A DNA stretch of 64,000 nucleotides from Selaginella tamariscina (Eukaryota; Streptophyta; Lycopodiopsida; Selaginellales; Selaginellaceae). The position numbers were made by a program, and so were the translations under genes. The notes beneath the pieces were generated by a model, which was not told the origin of the DNA, did not search any database, and saw only the letters and a list, made by a program, of their open reading frames with translations. Where the stretch lies: the NCBI GenBank assembly GCA_003024785.1, contig PUQB01000192.1, forward strand, positions 358,588-422,587, written 5' to 3'. Shown here one piece after another: positions 22,055 through 33,558 of this stretch; within the stretch, counting starts at the first letter, position 1, and each line of letters opens with the position of its first letter.

Positions 22055-22081
22055 GTTTTGGCAACGGAACCAAAAAATGTT
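22055..22081 (-). other. LTR end and primer-binding region of element 5
   Basis: The minus strand reads GGCTACA, then ACATTTTTTGG, then TTCCGTTGCCAAAAC. Athila/Tat elements carry a TTGGCGCCGTTGCC-like primer sequence just inside the 5' LTR, and this is a decayed form of it. Confidence 0.55.
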
Positions 22082-23450
22082 GTAGCCTAATCACACTTAA
22101 TAAGTAATTAATTCTTTTTATTAAGTTTAGCAAGAACATCTACTATTAATCTTTTTCATTTGCTGCCATAAGTAGGACATGGAACTTCTACAAGTTGATC
22201 ACCAATCAATAATTTCGCATTTAGTTCCCACTCTAGGTTTTTCAAGGTATTTGTCTTCTCTTTCCTCACTCAAAACAACCTTACTTGGTTGGGAAAAAGA
22301 TGATGAAGTTGCTTACACACCAAGGCGCTCCCACATGCTTTTCTTTTTAAACCATCTTTTTCTTCTCATAAAAAGATACAAAAACTATTTCCCATCAGAA
22401 AACACTAGAAATCTTAATACCCTTTTCTTCATGCACCTTTCCTTTGTTGCTGGTAACCGCAGCATATACTTGGAACCAAAATATTTCACATATTCCTTTG
22501 CCACCCTTAACTTCAAACAAGAACAGAATTTCTGAATTTCATAAACTTAAGCTCTCTAAAATCCTCTTAGCAAGATCTACAACTTCTCTAAAAGACTCGT
22601 CATCAAAATCTCACTTGTTCACATATCCTACTCAACCTAATATATCTCCATACACAAACATCTTTTGAACACTTTATTGACATACATGTATCTATAGACC
22701 TTTTACTACTCATACATGGACCCTTCTAAAATATACCTAGAATATTCCATACATAAAGAATATTCTTTGCATGAACCAGCTTATCATAGTTTTACTTTGC
22801 GTATCTAGTCAAAAACAAAAAAAAACAAGAATTAAATAAGAAAACCCCAAAATATTCCTCATATTTTTCAAAATAAAAAAAGGAAAGAAAATAACCTAAA
22901 AATTCTTTTTACAAAGTCTAAGGATGTAAGAAACTCTTCTACTTTTGTGTATGTTGACCACTTAATTTAATTAAATTTAATGGTCTTAATTGACCTAATT
23001 TCTTTACATCAACACTTATGCTCATGCCATATGGTTTATATAACTTGTTAAGTATCCATGTCAAAAATATTCACGTTGTTTCAATAAGATGTAAATTCTT
23101 ATGTTTGCTAAGTTGAAATATAGTGTTAATCAATGTTGCAAGTGATATTGCACTCATATCTTTCTTGTCATAATGTTATCCATGTTATGCAAAAATTGCA
23201 TGCTTTCCAAGAAAAAACGTTTTCCTTCTTGAATACATAAGGGGCTTCACTCATGAAATCTAAAAGAGAAGACTTCTATGTGATTAGGAGAATTTTGGTG
23301 GGCAAGTTTTATTAATTTTTCCTTTAACTTTATAATTTATAAACTTTATCACTAATAATTTCCACATGAACACTAACCATTTTCCATAACATAGAACCAA
23401 CTCTCAACTGAACAAGACTTGACTCGAGTTGACTTTTCGTCAACGTGACA
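22082..23450. other. AT-rich sequence, probably 5' LTR of element 5 plus flank
   Basis: The element 5 LTR should run rightwards from here, but no second LTR copy exists in the window, so its outer end cannot be set. The stretch has only short chance frames. No repeats, tRNA genes or coding motifs were recognised. Confidence 0.5.
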
Positions 23451-23620
23451 CACCATGCATGATCCATATTAATATGTACTGTCTCTCTTCTCTCAAACAT
23501 ACACACCATGCATGATCCATATTAATATGTACTGTCTCTCTTCTCTCAAACATACACACCATGCATGATCCATATTAATATGTACTGTCTCTCTTCTCTC
23601 AAACATACACACCATGCATG
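23451..23620. repeat. 53-bp tandem repeat, just over three copies
   Basis: CACCATGCATGATCCATATT recurs at 23451, 23504 and 23557, with a partial copy at 23610. Each step is exactly 53 bp and the copies are practically identical. The unit also contains ACTGTCTCTCTTCTCTC. A diverged partial copy of the CT part follows at 23641-23668. Confidence 0.95.
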
Positions 23621-23730
23621 AATTTAATTTAATTTGTTAACACACTCTCTCTTCTCTCATACATACATCTCTTATCATTATAATTCTCCTAAAAAGTTTG
23701 AAAATCATTTTGGTCAACTAATGCCAATCG

Positions 23731-26700
23731 TTACACATCTTTATATTTTAACAATTCATGAGGTGTACCGTAAACAACAACACACCTCTCACTATGCCCA
23801 CATAGTGCCTTCTCCTTCTCATTATCCATTATGGAATGACTCATGTTATATGATTTATCAACATATTCATGTTCTTGCATGCATTTAAGAAACTCTTTCA
23901 ATTTATCTTCAATATATTCAGGATCTTTCTCCTCAACCACAAATTTAACCATCCTCCCTAGCCCATCCATCATATAAGCTTGCCCAGGCAGTTTCCAAGC
24001 ACCGAACTTCATCTTTGTTTGCAACACCTTTTCTTGCTCCTTCCACATACCCTTACTACTATATATCGCGGCCATGAGTATATAAGCAGATGCTTTTTTC
24101 TTATTTAAATTCACTAATGATTTAAAAGCCATCCTTCCTATTTCAACATTCTCCCATTTGCGACAAGCACCCAAGAGTGTCATCCATGTCACTGCATCAG
24201 GATCACAAGGCAAATTTTGTAACAAATCAATAGCTTCATCTAACTTATTTGTGCGACCCAAAGGTCAACCATGCAATTGTAATGCATCACAGTAGGGGTG
24301 AGTCCATACTGTATAGGCATTACCTTAAGGTACTCCCATGCTTTTTCTATCATACCTGCATGGTTACAACATCCAAGGATACACAAAAATGTAATAGCAT
24401 TTGGTCGAAAATCTTGATCTTGCATTACCTTAAAAAGGCTAAAGACAAAATAGTGTTTCCAAACCTACCATAACCTATTAAGAGCGCATTCCACGTTGAT
24501 ACATCCCTTGCTTGTGGGTGCAAATCAAATACTTCACGAGCCTCTTCCATATTCCACATTTGGCATAGAAGTCTACTAAAGATGTTACTACATAAGCATC
24601 AAATTCTCTTATCTCTGAATGGAACTTTGTCCAATGGCTAAGGCCCCATTCAAACCACATGCCTTGAGAGCAGCAACATATGTCACACAATTGGGCACAC
24701 ATCTGCACTCATTTTTCATTCTAGAGAAGCAATCCAAGGCAACACGACCCTGCCCATCATCCGCATAGCCCAGGATTAGAGTATTCCAGGACACCACGTC
24801 CGGCTGCTGGATATTGTCAAACACGTTCCTAGCATATACCATGCTACCACACTTGGCATACATATCTATGAGTGTGTTCTGCACGAACTGATTCATGTGG
24901 CAACCAATCTCCATATGAATCAATCTACCTCGTTCCAGACAACTTTTCTTCCCAGTTTCATCTCCATTTGCTGCCAGTGACATACATGCCTTGAGGGCAG
25001 CAAGATAAGTCACGCAATTGGGTGCACATCTGCACTCCTCTTTCATTCTGGAGAAGCAGTCCAGAGCAACAAGACCCTGCCCATCGTCCGCATAGCCCAA
25101 GATCAGAGCAGTCCAGGATACCACGTCCGGCTCTTGGATACTGTCAAACACGCTCCTAGCGTATACCATGCTGCCGCACTTGGCATACATGTCTACGAGC
25201 GTGTTCTGCAGAAACAGATTCATATGGCAACCAATATCCAAATGTATCTCTCTACCTCGTTCCAGACACCTTCTCTTTCCAGTTTCATCTCCATCTACTG
25301 CCAATGACGTGCATGCCTTGAGGGCAGCAAGATAAGTTGTGGAATCGGGGGACATCTTCTCTCGTCCTTCATCCTCGAAAACAAGTCCAAGGCAGCAAGA
25401 CCTTGTGCACTGTCTGCATATCCCAGGATCACAGCATTCCAGGACACCACGTCCGGCTTCTGGATACTGTCAAACACGCTCCTAGCGTCTACCATGCTGC
25501 CACACTTGGCATACATGTCTATGAGCGTGTTCTGCACGAACTGATTCATATGGCAACCAATCTCCAAATGTATCTCTCTACCTCGTTCCAGACACCTTTC
25601 TTTCCAGTTTCATCTCCATCTGCTGCCAGTGACGTGCATGCCTTGAGGACAGCAAGATATCGTGGAATCGGGCAGACATCTTCTCTCGTCCTTCATCCTC
25701 GAAAACAAGTCCAAGGCAGCAAGACCTTGTGCACTATCTGCATATCCCAGGATCACAGCATTCCAGGAGACCACGTCCGGCTCCTGGATACTGTCAAACA
25801 CGCTCCTAGCGTCTACCATGCTGCCGCACTTGGCATACATGTCTATGAGCGTGTTCTTCACGAACTGATTCATATGGCAACCAATCTCCAAATGTATCTC
25901 TCTACCTCGTTCCAGACACCTTTTCTTTCCACTTTCATCTGCTGCCAGTGACGTGCAGCCTTAAGGGCAGAAACAAATGTGACGGAATCAGGAGCACATC
26001 TTCTCTTTCCTTCATCCTCGAAAACAAGTCCAGGGCAGCAAGACCCTGTCCACTGTCCGCATATCCCAGAATCACAGCATTCCAGGACACCACATCCGGC
26101 TCCTGGATGCTGTCAAACACGCTTCTAGCGTCTACCATGCTACCACACTTGGCATACATGTCTATGAGCGTGTTCTGCACGAACTGATTCATATGGCAAC
26201 CAATCTCCAAATGTATCTCTCGACCTCGTTCCAAACACCTTTTCTTTCTAGTTTCATCTCCATCTGCTGCTAGTGACGTCAGGCCTTGAGGGCAGCAAGA
26301 TAAGTCACGCAATTGGGTGCATATCTGCACTCCTCTTTCATTCTGGAGAAGCAGTCCAGGGCAACAAGACCCTGCCCATCGTCTGCATAGCCCAGGATCA
26401 AGCAGTCCAGGACACCACGTCCGGCTCCTGGATACTGTCAAACACCTCCTAGCATCTACCATGTTGCCACACTTGGCATACATGTCTACAGCGTGTTCTG
26501 CACGAACTGACTCATATGGCAACCAATCTCCAAATGTATCTCTCTACCTCGTTCCAGACACCTTTTCTTTCCACTTTCATCTCCATCTGCTGCCAGTGAC
26601 GTGCAGGCCTTGAGGGCAGCAAGATAAGTCGTGGAATCGGGCGGACATCTTCTCTCGTCCTTCATCCTCGAAAACAAGTCCAGGCAGCAGACCTTGTGCA

Positions 26701-26950
26701 CTGTCCGCATATCCCAGATCACAGCAGTCCAGACACCACGTCCGGCTCCTGGATACTGTCAAACACTGTCCGAGCGTCTACCATGCTGCCGCACTTGGCG
26801 TACATGTTGATGAGTGTTGCTGCAACATACATGTTCGACTCGTTCCAGTTTCCACTGCCTTTGCATGGACTCGTTTCCCCTTGTGCAGGTCTTTTTTCCT
26901 GGTACAGGACTTTAAGTCAGAAAGGAGATCATGGACATGAACATTTCTGA
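23731..26950 (-). pseudogene. PPR-DYW protein (organellar RNA-editing factor type), decayed
   Basis: PLS-class PPR proteins are imported into plastids or mitochondria and bind RNA in a sequence-specific way. With a C-terminal DYW domain they edit C to U. From N to C terminus the minus strand shows LLSDLKSCTRKKDLHKGKRV (about 26990-26930). Then comes a long run of repeats with NTLIDMYAKCGSMVDARSVF, SWNAVILGYADS and LDLFSRMKDERRC. Then come PNAITFLCILGCCNHAGMIE (about 24410), the E/E+ region (DAVTWMTLLGACRKWENVEI, about 24200), and the start of DYW (KEKALCGHSERCVVVYG, about 23810). DYW breaks off after about 20 residues, losing the terminal zinc and DYW residues. Frameshifts between repeats make it a pseudogene unless they are sequencing errors. 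Confidence 0.85.
24700..26830 (-). repeat. About seven tandem 327-bp PPR triplet repeats
   Basis: The word TGTTCTGCACGAACTG, or its close form, ends at matching points at 24881, 25208, 25534, 25858, 26177 and 26500. Steps are 327, 326, 324, 319 and 323 bp, with a weaker seventh copy near 26820. The clean unit of 327 bp is 109 codons, one P-L-S triplet plus a Lys/Glu-rich insert (DGDETGKKRCLERGREIHLE). Steps that are not multiples of three cause the frame changes. Confidence 0.92.
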
Positions 26951-27203
26951 TTGCTGATTGTTGCCGCTTCATTTCCCAGTCATCAACTGCTTGGAAGTTG
27001 TTGACCATCCATTCCAAGTAGCCATTGTCAACCTGATTGATGTGCTTGCCACTGTGCTTTCCAAAATCAAACACATCTTGCCGCATGGAGTACACTCGAA
27101 ACGAACCGTGCCTATGGCCAGTTCTCCAGGTACTGCCAATTCCCTCACATCGCACCTGTGGCCATGCAAAGTACCAATCATCGCGACTACTCCAGGTGCT
27201 CAT
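26951..27203 (-). CDS. Short FGKH-type domain upstream of the PPR array
   Basis: The minus strand reads DVFDFGKHSGKHINQVDNGY and LEWMVNNFQAVDDWEMKRQQ (about 27080-26960). It runs in the same frame into the first PPR-like motif at about 26930. The pattern FGKHxGK...YLxWMVNN resembles the DUF3820 family, small domains often seen near exonuclease-like proteins. The upstream stretch in a neighbouring frame (GTLHGHRCDVRELAVPGELA) may belong to the same protein. Whether it was the N-terminus of the PPR protein or a separate exon/gene cannot be decided here. Confidence 0.45.
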
Positions 27204-27282
27204 ACTATATTACTAGAAAGGATGCAAGAACTCTTCTATCAGGCACAGCGCAAGGGTAAGGCCGTCTACAGAACCAACCTAG

Positions 27283-27594
27283 GGCAGGAGATTCGTCTAC
27301 TTCGACTTCTCAGGCTCCAACCCACAAGTTTTCGTGGCTGACCACATGGATGTCGACCGTGCTGCAAGCTATGTGGAGAGTCCAGGACCGTCCGACACTA
27401 AGGCCAATCACTACGAGTTTGCAAAGCAGGGAGTACACCAGTACAAGGACTGCCGGGAGTGTGCAAACGCAGTTGGCCTAGACATCACAGACATGCCAGC
27501 CCGTTATTACATCTGTGGAGGAGTCCCCAAACATATATTTTACACGGGTCCAAGGGAGCTCAAGCGCCTTATCTTGCGCATGTCAGCGATATAG
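27283..27594 (+). CDS. Unrecognised open frame, about 100 codons
   Basis: It is open from just after a TAG at 27280 to the TAG at 27592. It contains GRRFVYFDFSGSNPQVFVAD, GVHQYKDCRECANAVGLDIT and PARYYICGGVPKHIFYTGPR. Composition is protein-like and hydrophilic with four Cys, and there is no signal peptide or membrane segment. The first in-frame ATG is at 27346; the upstream part may be an exon continuation. I do not recognise the family. It lies head to head with the minus-strand FGKH/PPR segment and has no visible partner. It could be a gene remnant or exon. Confidence 0.4.
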   Translation, partial: GRRFVYFDFSGSNPQVFVADHMDVDRAASYVESPGPSDTKANHYEFAKQGVHQYKDCRECANAVGLDITDMPARYYICGGVPKHIFYTGPRELKRLILRMSAI

Positions 27595-27599
27595 CTGCT

Positions 27600-28257
27600 T
27601 CATGAATATCTTCTTTGTTTAGGTTGAGGTTGATTGTGGGACGGGGTTAGGAGGGTTGCGGTTGCAACTGGCCGTTCAGAGCATTCTTTTTATCCACGCA
27701 ATACATCTGTTATGCCTTTTCAAGCGCCGTGCTCACACTGGACACAGGTCCTTTCATTCGCACCTCTTTTTGTCCTTACCATAGGAATGTGTATATTCAA
27801 CGAGTTCAACCCAGTTAGTCAACGGTGGATAAGATGAATCAAAAACAAGTTTGTGACGAACCACAACAAGTTCGTGATGAATTTCGCAGCAAACCACAAA
27901 GTCAATGCTAGTCAGGAACCCAATCAATGGCACAAAGATGGTCAACGAATATTCAACGACGGTGAATGACATTTTAACACCGGTCGATGAAACTACATAC
28001 GTTTTCAATGCTGTTCAATGACAAGTCAACCCCAGTCAACCTGGAGGTCATCAAAGGTCAACCTCAAAAAGTTCACTACTAACCTGTTTGAGGTTCACCA
28101 CAAACACTACTAGCCACGTGTCAATTGTTTTGGCATTTGGTTAATAGCATAGTTCGTGAGAGGAAATTGTACTATAGGGAAGTTTACATCTCAGCTTTTC
28201 ATTATGCAATAAGGGTTCTTTGAGGTTGAGCAATGGCAAAAATAAAAGCCATCGAGA
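27600..28257. other. Intergenic, no feature recognised
   Basis: Short chance frames only. Between 27840 and 28080 the words GTCAACG, GTTCGTGA and GGTCAACC recur loosely, but no clear repeat unit could be set. Confidence 0.5.
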
Positions 28258-28464
28258 GTGTCATAATTTTTACTATGACTCGGCTTTTTATTTTAGGCAA
28301 AACTAAAACTTATTTTCTAGAAAACTCTCCCATGACTTTGACATGCCAATTAGCTTTTTCAGTTGTATCAAATGTTAAATAGGGTTAAAACCCCTAAGGT
28401 TGCCCTAACCCACGCCCTAAAATCCCTTGGGTTTAGGGGTGAGAATTAGGATAGAGTAGCTAGT
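28258..28464 (+). repeat. LTR fragment of the element 1/3/4 family
   Basis: It opens TGTCATAATTTTTACTATGA and keeps the AACCCCTAAGGTTGCCCTAA segment of that LTR. It ends where a different LTR-like sequence begins. Internal parts are deleted. Confidence 0.65.
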
Positions 28465-29117
28465 TGATGGTCCATCAAACCACTAGTCGATGCGAACAAG
28501 CGGGGGGCTAAACGGTCGAGCGGGAAAGGTACAACGGTACTAATCGATAGTGACGACTGTCAGGTGGCACTGATAGTGGGCTGGATCCAATCATCCGGAT
28601 TAACTACCACAGTACGCGGACAGCACGTGTGAGGGAGGCGCATTAATGCCACAGAGTAGGACTCAGTCACAGGCGCAGACCAGTAGGGGAGTGCCACATG
28701 ACCTAGGGTCTAGCACCGGCCGACCCACTATATAAGCAAGAAGGTCAGTAGTGGGTTGGGGTCCTTCTAGTCAGTCTTCTTCTTTGTATCTTGCTCCACC
28801 TTCTCTAGGGGAAGGGGCCATCTTGTATCTTGACATGCAATATATATCTAGATCTCTTCTATCTATTGTGCCTCCCACTAGATTGTCCTCTTCCTTCCCC
28901 TCTCCTCATCTGCTGTATCCTTCCATGAAGGTAGTAGCATTGCCCTAAGGGAACCCCTACCCACATGTACACAGACCCTTGCCATTATGTTCAGGTAGAG
29001 GCCATCACCGCATATTCCAGCATCTCCCGAGGTAAGGGCTGACTTACCACGGACCCCTAGGACTGGACATTGGCAACAGTGTCCTGGTGACCACCGAGCT
29101 ACATAAGTCACCTCACA
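28465..29117 (+). repeat. Probable 5' LTR of a degraded gypsy element (element 7)
   Basis: TGATGGTCCA...ACCTCACA, about 653 bp. It carries a good TATA box (28729-28735) and is followed at 29118 by ATTGGCATGCGGAGTCCCC, a decayed Tat/Ogre-like primer region. Gag sequence follows on the same strand. No second LTR copy was found, so the boundaries are inferred from the end bases and neighbours. Confidence 0.55.
28729..28735 (+). promoter_or_regulatory. TATA box in the element 7 LTR
   Basis: TATATAA in the context CCCACTATATAAGCAAG, near the middle of the LTR, as in plant retrotransposon promoters. Confidence 0.55.
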
Positions 29118-30500
29118 ATTGGCATGCGGAGTCCCCAACGACCATTTGTGTCAATCATGGAGAGATATTAATTACACACAAATAGAGTTCACCATAGTAA
29201 GCAGAGTTGTGGCTTGGAGAAGGGATTAGAGAGTCGAGATTAACTCGTTTGAACAACTGGAGATCAGCGAGTACCAGCTGGCCAAGAGCATGTGTCAGAC
29301 TGGCTAAGAGTGGCTAACGGAGGTACCCCGAATGCCACAGTCGGCCCGCCTCACCTGTCCAAGGGAATGACGCAACACCACATGGGCCGAACCTCTGAGA
29401 AACGAAAAACTCGGCACAATACCATCGAAAGCCGGTCGCAAGCTGTAGACGACAAAGAAAGGTATGAAGAACCCCTAGCACGTTCTAATAGAATCCAGGT
29501 GTAGGAATGGGCAGGAACAAGCAACACCTGGACGGCGACCTCGCCTGGCAATGGCCTACAACATAGAGTGGAATAGATGGTAGGATGATGGAAGCCTTGC
29601 ACCCCCTCCCGACGTGGGTGAAAGTGGGCTATGACGAGCCCCCACACTAGAGAGTGAATTCGTGTTCGATGAGTACCCCCAAGGGAGAAGACCTCGTGCC
29701 AAAAAAACCAGAGAGGGAAGGCATGTGCTAGAGGCAGGAGAACTTGAGTGGCGACGTTAGCATAGGTAGTGATAGGGGACGAGCCAGAGGTTCTATGTGG
29801 CCAATGCTACGAGAAGACGCCAAGGTAAGAAACCCAGGGCCATCGTCACCCACCAGGGTGGACCATGGATACTCAAAAAGAGGGAGGAAGAGCCTCATTG
29901 GAAGGCCCCTAAAGGGCATTGACCACCACGAAGAAACCTTTGCACTAGAAGTTCAATCGATCAGACGACATAACAGGCCAGGGTGAGTACCAAGATGATG
30001 GCCTGAGGCTCCGAAAGGCTGAGCTATAGATGGGAAGACCACCCGCTCGAAGGCAATGGACGTCAATGAGCTGACAATTGAGAGGAGGTGCCATGAGGAG
30101 GGCCACACAGTGGTCACTCTGGGCAAGGGATGAGCATTTTGTTCCAGGGCGAGGGAAATCCGCCCAAGTGAGCGAGATAGTACCAACCACTCGAGGGAAT
30201 TCTGCAAAGGCACATGGCAGAGCCGTGACAACCATGAGACGAGGAGATACCATCTCAGGGTGAGGAGAATCTGCCCTAGCAGCCATGATCATTCTAACAC
30301 TGCAAAGGGATTCCTCAAGGTTGCACGATCCTGCCAAGCCACCCGCTGGATGAGGGAATACCGTCCAATTGAGATATGCCTCGCCACCAACCATCAGGCT
30401 GGTCCCGTAAAGGGGCCCTTGAAGGACAGTCGGGAGGAGCCCATCCTTGTCTCCAACCCTCAATCGAAGGGTGGGGGTGCAAGGGAGGAAAAAGGTACCC
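29118..30500 (+). other. Leader region of element 7, no intact frame
   Basis: GC-rich for this window, with short broken frames on both strands. No gag core or other motif was recognised before about 30510. It probably represents the long untranslated or N-terminal gag leader of this element class. Confidence 0.45.
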
Positions 30501-30509
30501 GTAGGATAC

Positions 30510-31660
30510 CAAAACATGGACTACAACATGTTCGAAGTGGAGGATCCAAACTGAAGCACCTCCCATGCTCAACAGGATGCCATGGGAGTCGATCCAGTGA
30601 CATTACTAGTCCACACACTCAATCGAATGCAAGAGAGCACAGTGATAGTGCCCTTACCCGTGTTCCGAGGAGCGAGGGGTGAAGACATTGACCAACATGT
30701 ACCGAAGTTTGAGTAGGTGTGTGAGTTGAGAAGCGTAAGTGACAACCATAGGAAGTTGAGCGCATTTGCATGCACTCTAGACAAGAAGGCACACGCATGG
30801 TAGATGCGATTCCACGAGGCAAATGAAGAAGCTCGCTAGGAAATCATGTGGAGGGCGTTTCTGGATACCTTCCGGGAGGAGAAGAACGAGGAAGAGGTAA
30901 TTCATGAACTATAGCTAACTTGAAGTAGAAAGCAGGAGAATCGGTTGATGAATACATAGTTCGCATGCTAGGGTACATCGCTTGGTTAAGGGATTCCCCT
31001 GTCGACCTAACCAAGAAGATGTGGTACCGGAAGGGATTGTGGTCGGAGATTCGTAAGTGGATCGGGCTGGACGACGATTGAATGTTGATAAGTTACTTTG
31101 GTATGCCAATAAAGTAGAAAGCGAGAAGATAAGAAACATCAAGAGAAGAAGACGCAAGACAAATTAGATGCGAGGGGGCAAATGACACTACCACGGAAGA
31201 GGAGAACCTCTCAGACGCCCCAAAGCCCACCAAAAGGGAGCAATGGTCGAGAGCCAAAGAGCACGTACAACCACAGCAAGGGGAGGCCCACAAGGCAGCA
31301 GCATGGAAGGAGGACCTAATTGCAACACTGGCTCAGAGACCTAATTGTAACACCACATGCAGAGATAAGTATTGTTGGGTATATAACATTCACGGGTCCC
31401 ACAACACGAACAATTGCTATCGACTGGCTGAGCTCATGAGTAACAGGCTACCATATACAGCCGCATTAGCGGTGGAATAGAAGGCAGAGGGGGACACAAA
31501 GAGTCGGAGGAGCTATGGGTGCAAAACAAATGGGAATGACTAACCTCGCAGAAGGTCACGATTAGGAAACTATAGTTAGAGGTCCCATTCCCAGGAGCGG
31601 TAGCTCTATCGACCAAGGTACAACGACATGGATAGATGGCCAGAACGCTGGAGATGATTT
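30510..31660 (+). pseudogene. gag of element 7, broken by stop codons
   Basis: The frame reads PLPVFRGARGEDIDQHVPKF (about 30650-30710), RKLSAFACTLDKKAHAW (about 30750) and FLDTFREEKNEEEVIHEL (about 30858-30910). It shows the Retrotrans_gag order of substrate-like PxFxG, LxxxAxxW and FxxxFRE. A knuckle-like KYCWVYNIHGSHNTNNCYRL is at about 31367-31426. Several in-frame TAG/TGA/TAA codons fall at positions compatible with Gln or Trp codons hit by C-to-T or G-to-A change. Confidence 0.7.
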
Positions 31661-32179
31661 GCACCCTATGTGGTGGCTAGCAGCCGCTCTACTGGTGCTC
31701 TTGGATATTGTTGATCAAGCCAATGCTGAAGCGCAAGCACCCAACACCGCAAGGGTGGCAAACGAATAGATCCCCACTGGTCCGACACCAATCCCCACGT
31801 TGCAGGCCAACTAGGTAATGGTGGTATTACTAGAACGAGATGGCAGGGAGAACACAACACTACAAACTCAACTATGGAAGAGACAAGGTGTCCACATGCT
31901 CACAAAACCAAGGGAAAGGGGAGGCATCACGAGAAGGAACGAGTAGCAAAACCCTCGGGGTTGAGGCAGTGGGCGAGGAGGCGCACCAAAGTGCCAACCA
32001 CTCTAGGGCCGGCAGAGCCCAACTAGAGCCAAGGATTGGGGGGAACCCGAGGATGTAGGAACACCTCTCAATCAGCATAGGAGAGGCCAAGGCATCGATG
32101 AACAAGGTGTGCCATTCACCCCATCCGTGCTATGCAGGGCTCAGCCACATGGATCAGCCAGACCCTAGCCAAGGGGCAC

Positions 32180-32375
32180 AATGATTGCAATGGACTTCAT
32201 GGATGATGTACCGACCATTCCACTTCAAGTGGCGGGCCACACAATCAGCAACATAATCATAAACGGAGGGTCGGCAGTGAACATCATGTCAAAGGAACTC
32301 CATCATGAGCTGAGTATGCCAATCCCAGAGCCTACTCCCTTCCACGTACGCATGCAAACCAAGCTGAGGTAACAC
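32180..32375 (+). pseudogene. Protease remnant of element 7
   Basis: The frame reads MIAMDFMDDVPTIPLQVAGH, then IIINGGSAVNIMSKELHHEL. This is the retropepsin box of Tat-type elements in the form x-D-G-G-S-A-V-N, but the catalytic Asp is Asn (AAC). That is a G-to-A type change that would kill the activity. The frame stops soon after. Confidence 0.7.
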
Positions 32376-33540
32376 CCAAGGGTATCCTAAGGGTAGTGGA
32401 AGTCAAGATCCAAACTATCAAATTTTGGATAAATATAGTTATCCTCAGTATGCACACAAAAGGGGATTCAACTTGCTTCTAGATCGCCCTTGGCTTAGGG
32501 GCGCAAAGTGCAGCACGACTGGGAACACCAGCAAGTAAGATTCTGTGCCAGGAGGGGACTGATATCCGTGTCAGCAAAGCAAGTCCTAGCACCCCCGCAA
32601 GAGTTCCGAGCGCTAGAATACCATGAGCCATGCAAGCATGAAGGACTGGACGATGACAAAGCATCAACCTCCCGTGCCGATCCAGAAGGCTCGCCCTGTG
32701 TAAGTTAGGAGTGCCCTCACTAGGGAAGGCACAAGCGGACAGGTAGAGGACCACAGGGGAGCGCTCGAAGCCCAAGGCAATACAAACACAATACATGAGC
32801 TTAGGGAATGAATCACTGACCACCTTCGCAATTCCAGAAGAGTAACCCAAAGGTACCATGGCCAGACGGGAGCACCACCTAAGGAAGGCCAACCCAAGCC
32901 TGGTAGTAGACTTAACCACCACCAACGGCCCCATGCCAACCTAAGCCTCAGCCGAGAATACCCACAGCCATAACTAATTAGAGATCAACTAGAGAAGTTA
33001 GGGAGGGAGGACCTCCGGCAGGGATATCACCTGCTAGAAGTAATTCGCAAAGTTCTAGGTGTGGCACACATGGGATTGGTGGCTGGAGACCTCGGAGGGA
33101 AGGAAATAACTGGGAAGGCCCTACATATAGGACTAGGGGGCTTCACTAGACGTCATCAGGATGGCAAGGAGCGGCAATATCAGACAATCACTACGACAGA
33201 CAGCCAACAAAAACCACTTTGAGATGAACATCCCCTCATATGGAGCCTAGATTGAGGTGCACTGGGACAAAGCAGCCACTGTAACAGAGAACCCCCAAGG
33301 AAGCACGTCATAGGGGTGGTGCGGCCAAGAGGAAGACCTGCAACCACACATGTGGTCAGCTCACAGGGTCACATGGTTCACGAGGGTGGATCGCACACGT
33401 GAGGTACATACTACAAAGGCAATGATCGTTGAGCAATGCCATCATTGCGAATCAAGGATAGGGATAGTCGCGCCAAGTCACCTCAAAGGACATCATGAGG
33501 ACTGCCACATCGGCTGTGCCTTGGGAAGGAGATGTACAAT
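32376..33540. other. Decayed sequence, no clear domain
   Basis: Broken frames on both strands. The + frame 32508-32708 (VSAKQVLAPPQEFRALEYHE) could be the end of the element 7 polyprotein, but I recognise no reverse transcriptase or integrase motif. Confidence 0.4.
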
Positions 33541-33558
33541 GCAACGCTGTCAATCACC

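Larger units (their letters stand above)
11911..22080 (-). mobile_element. Element 5: Athila/Tat-like Ty3/gypsy element, decayed and interrupted
   Basis: Read on the minus strand the order is: LTR end and primer site at about 22055-22081, gag (20640-22040), a protease/spacer region, reverse transcriptase and RNase H (18600-19990), integrase linker (18431-18597 and 12600-13506), then integrase zinc domain and core start (11911-12186). Element 6 (13507-18426) and a 341-bp insertion (12187-12527) interrupt it. The 3' end and 3' LTR are lost at the junction with element 1. Athila/Tat identity rests on the RT box FMEVFL-D and the primer region; it is an inference from motifs. Confidence 0.75.

Noticed and set aside
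25337-25951. 204-codon + strand open frame
   Set aside because: It is the complement of the repeated PPR coding region on the minus strand and repeats with it. The minus strand carries the recognisable motifs.
29945-30517. 190-codon minus-strand frame in the element 7 leader
   Set aside because: No family resemblance. The + strand carries gag just downstream, and GC-rich sequence gives long chance frames on both strands here.
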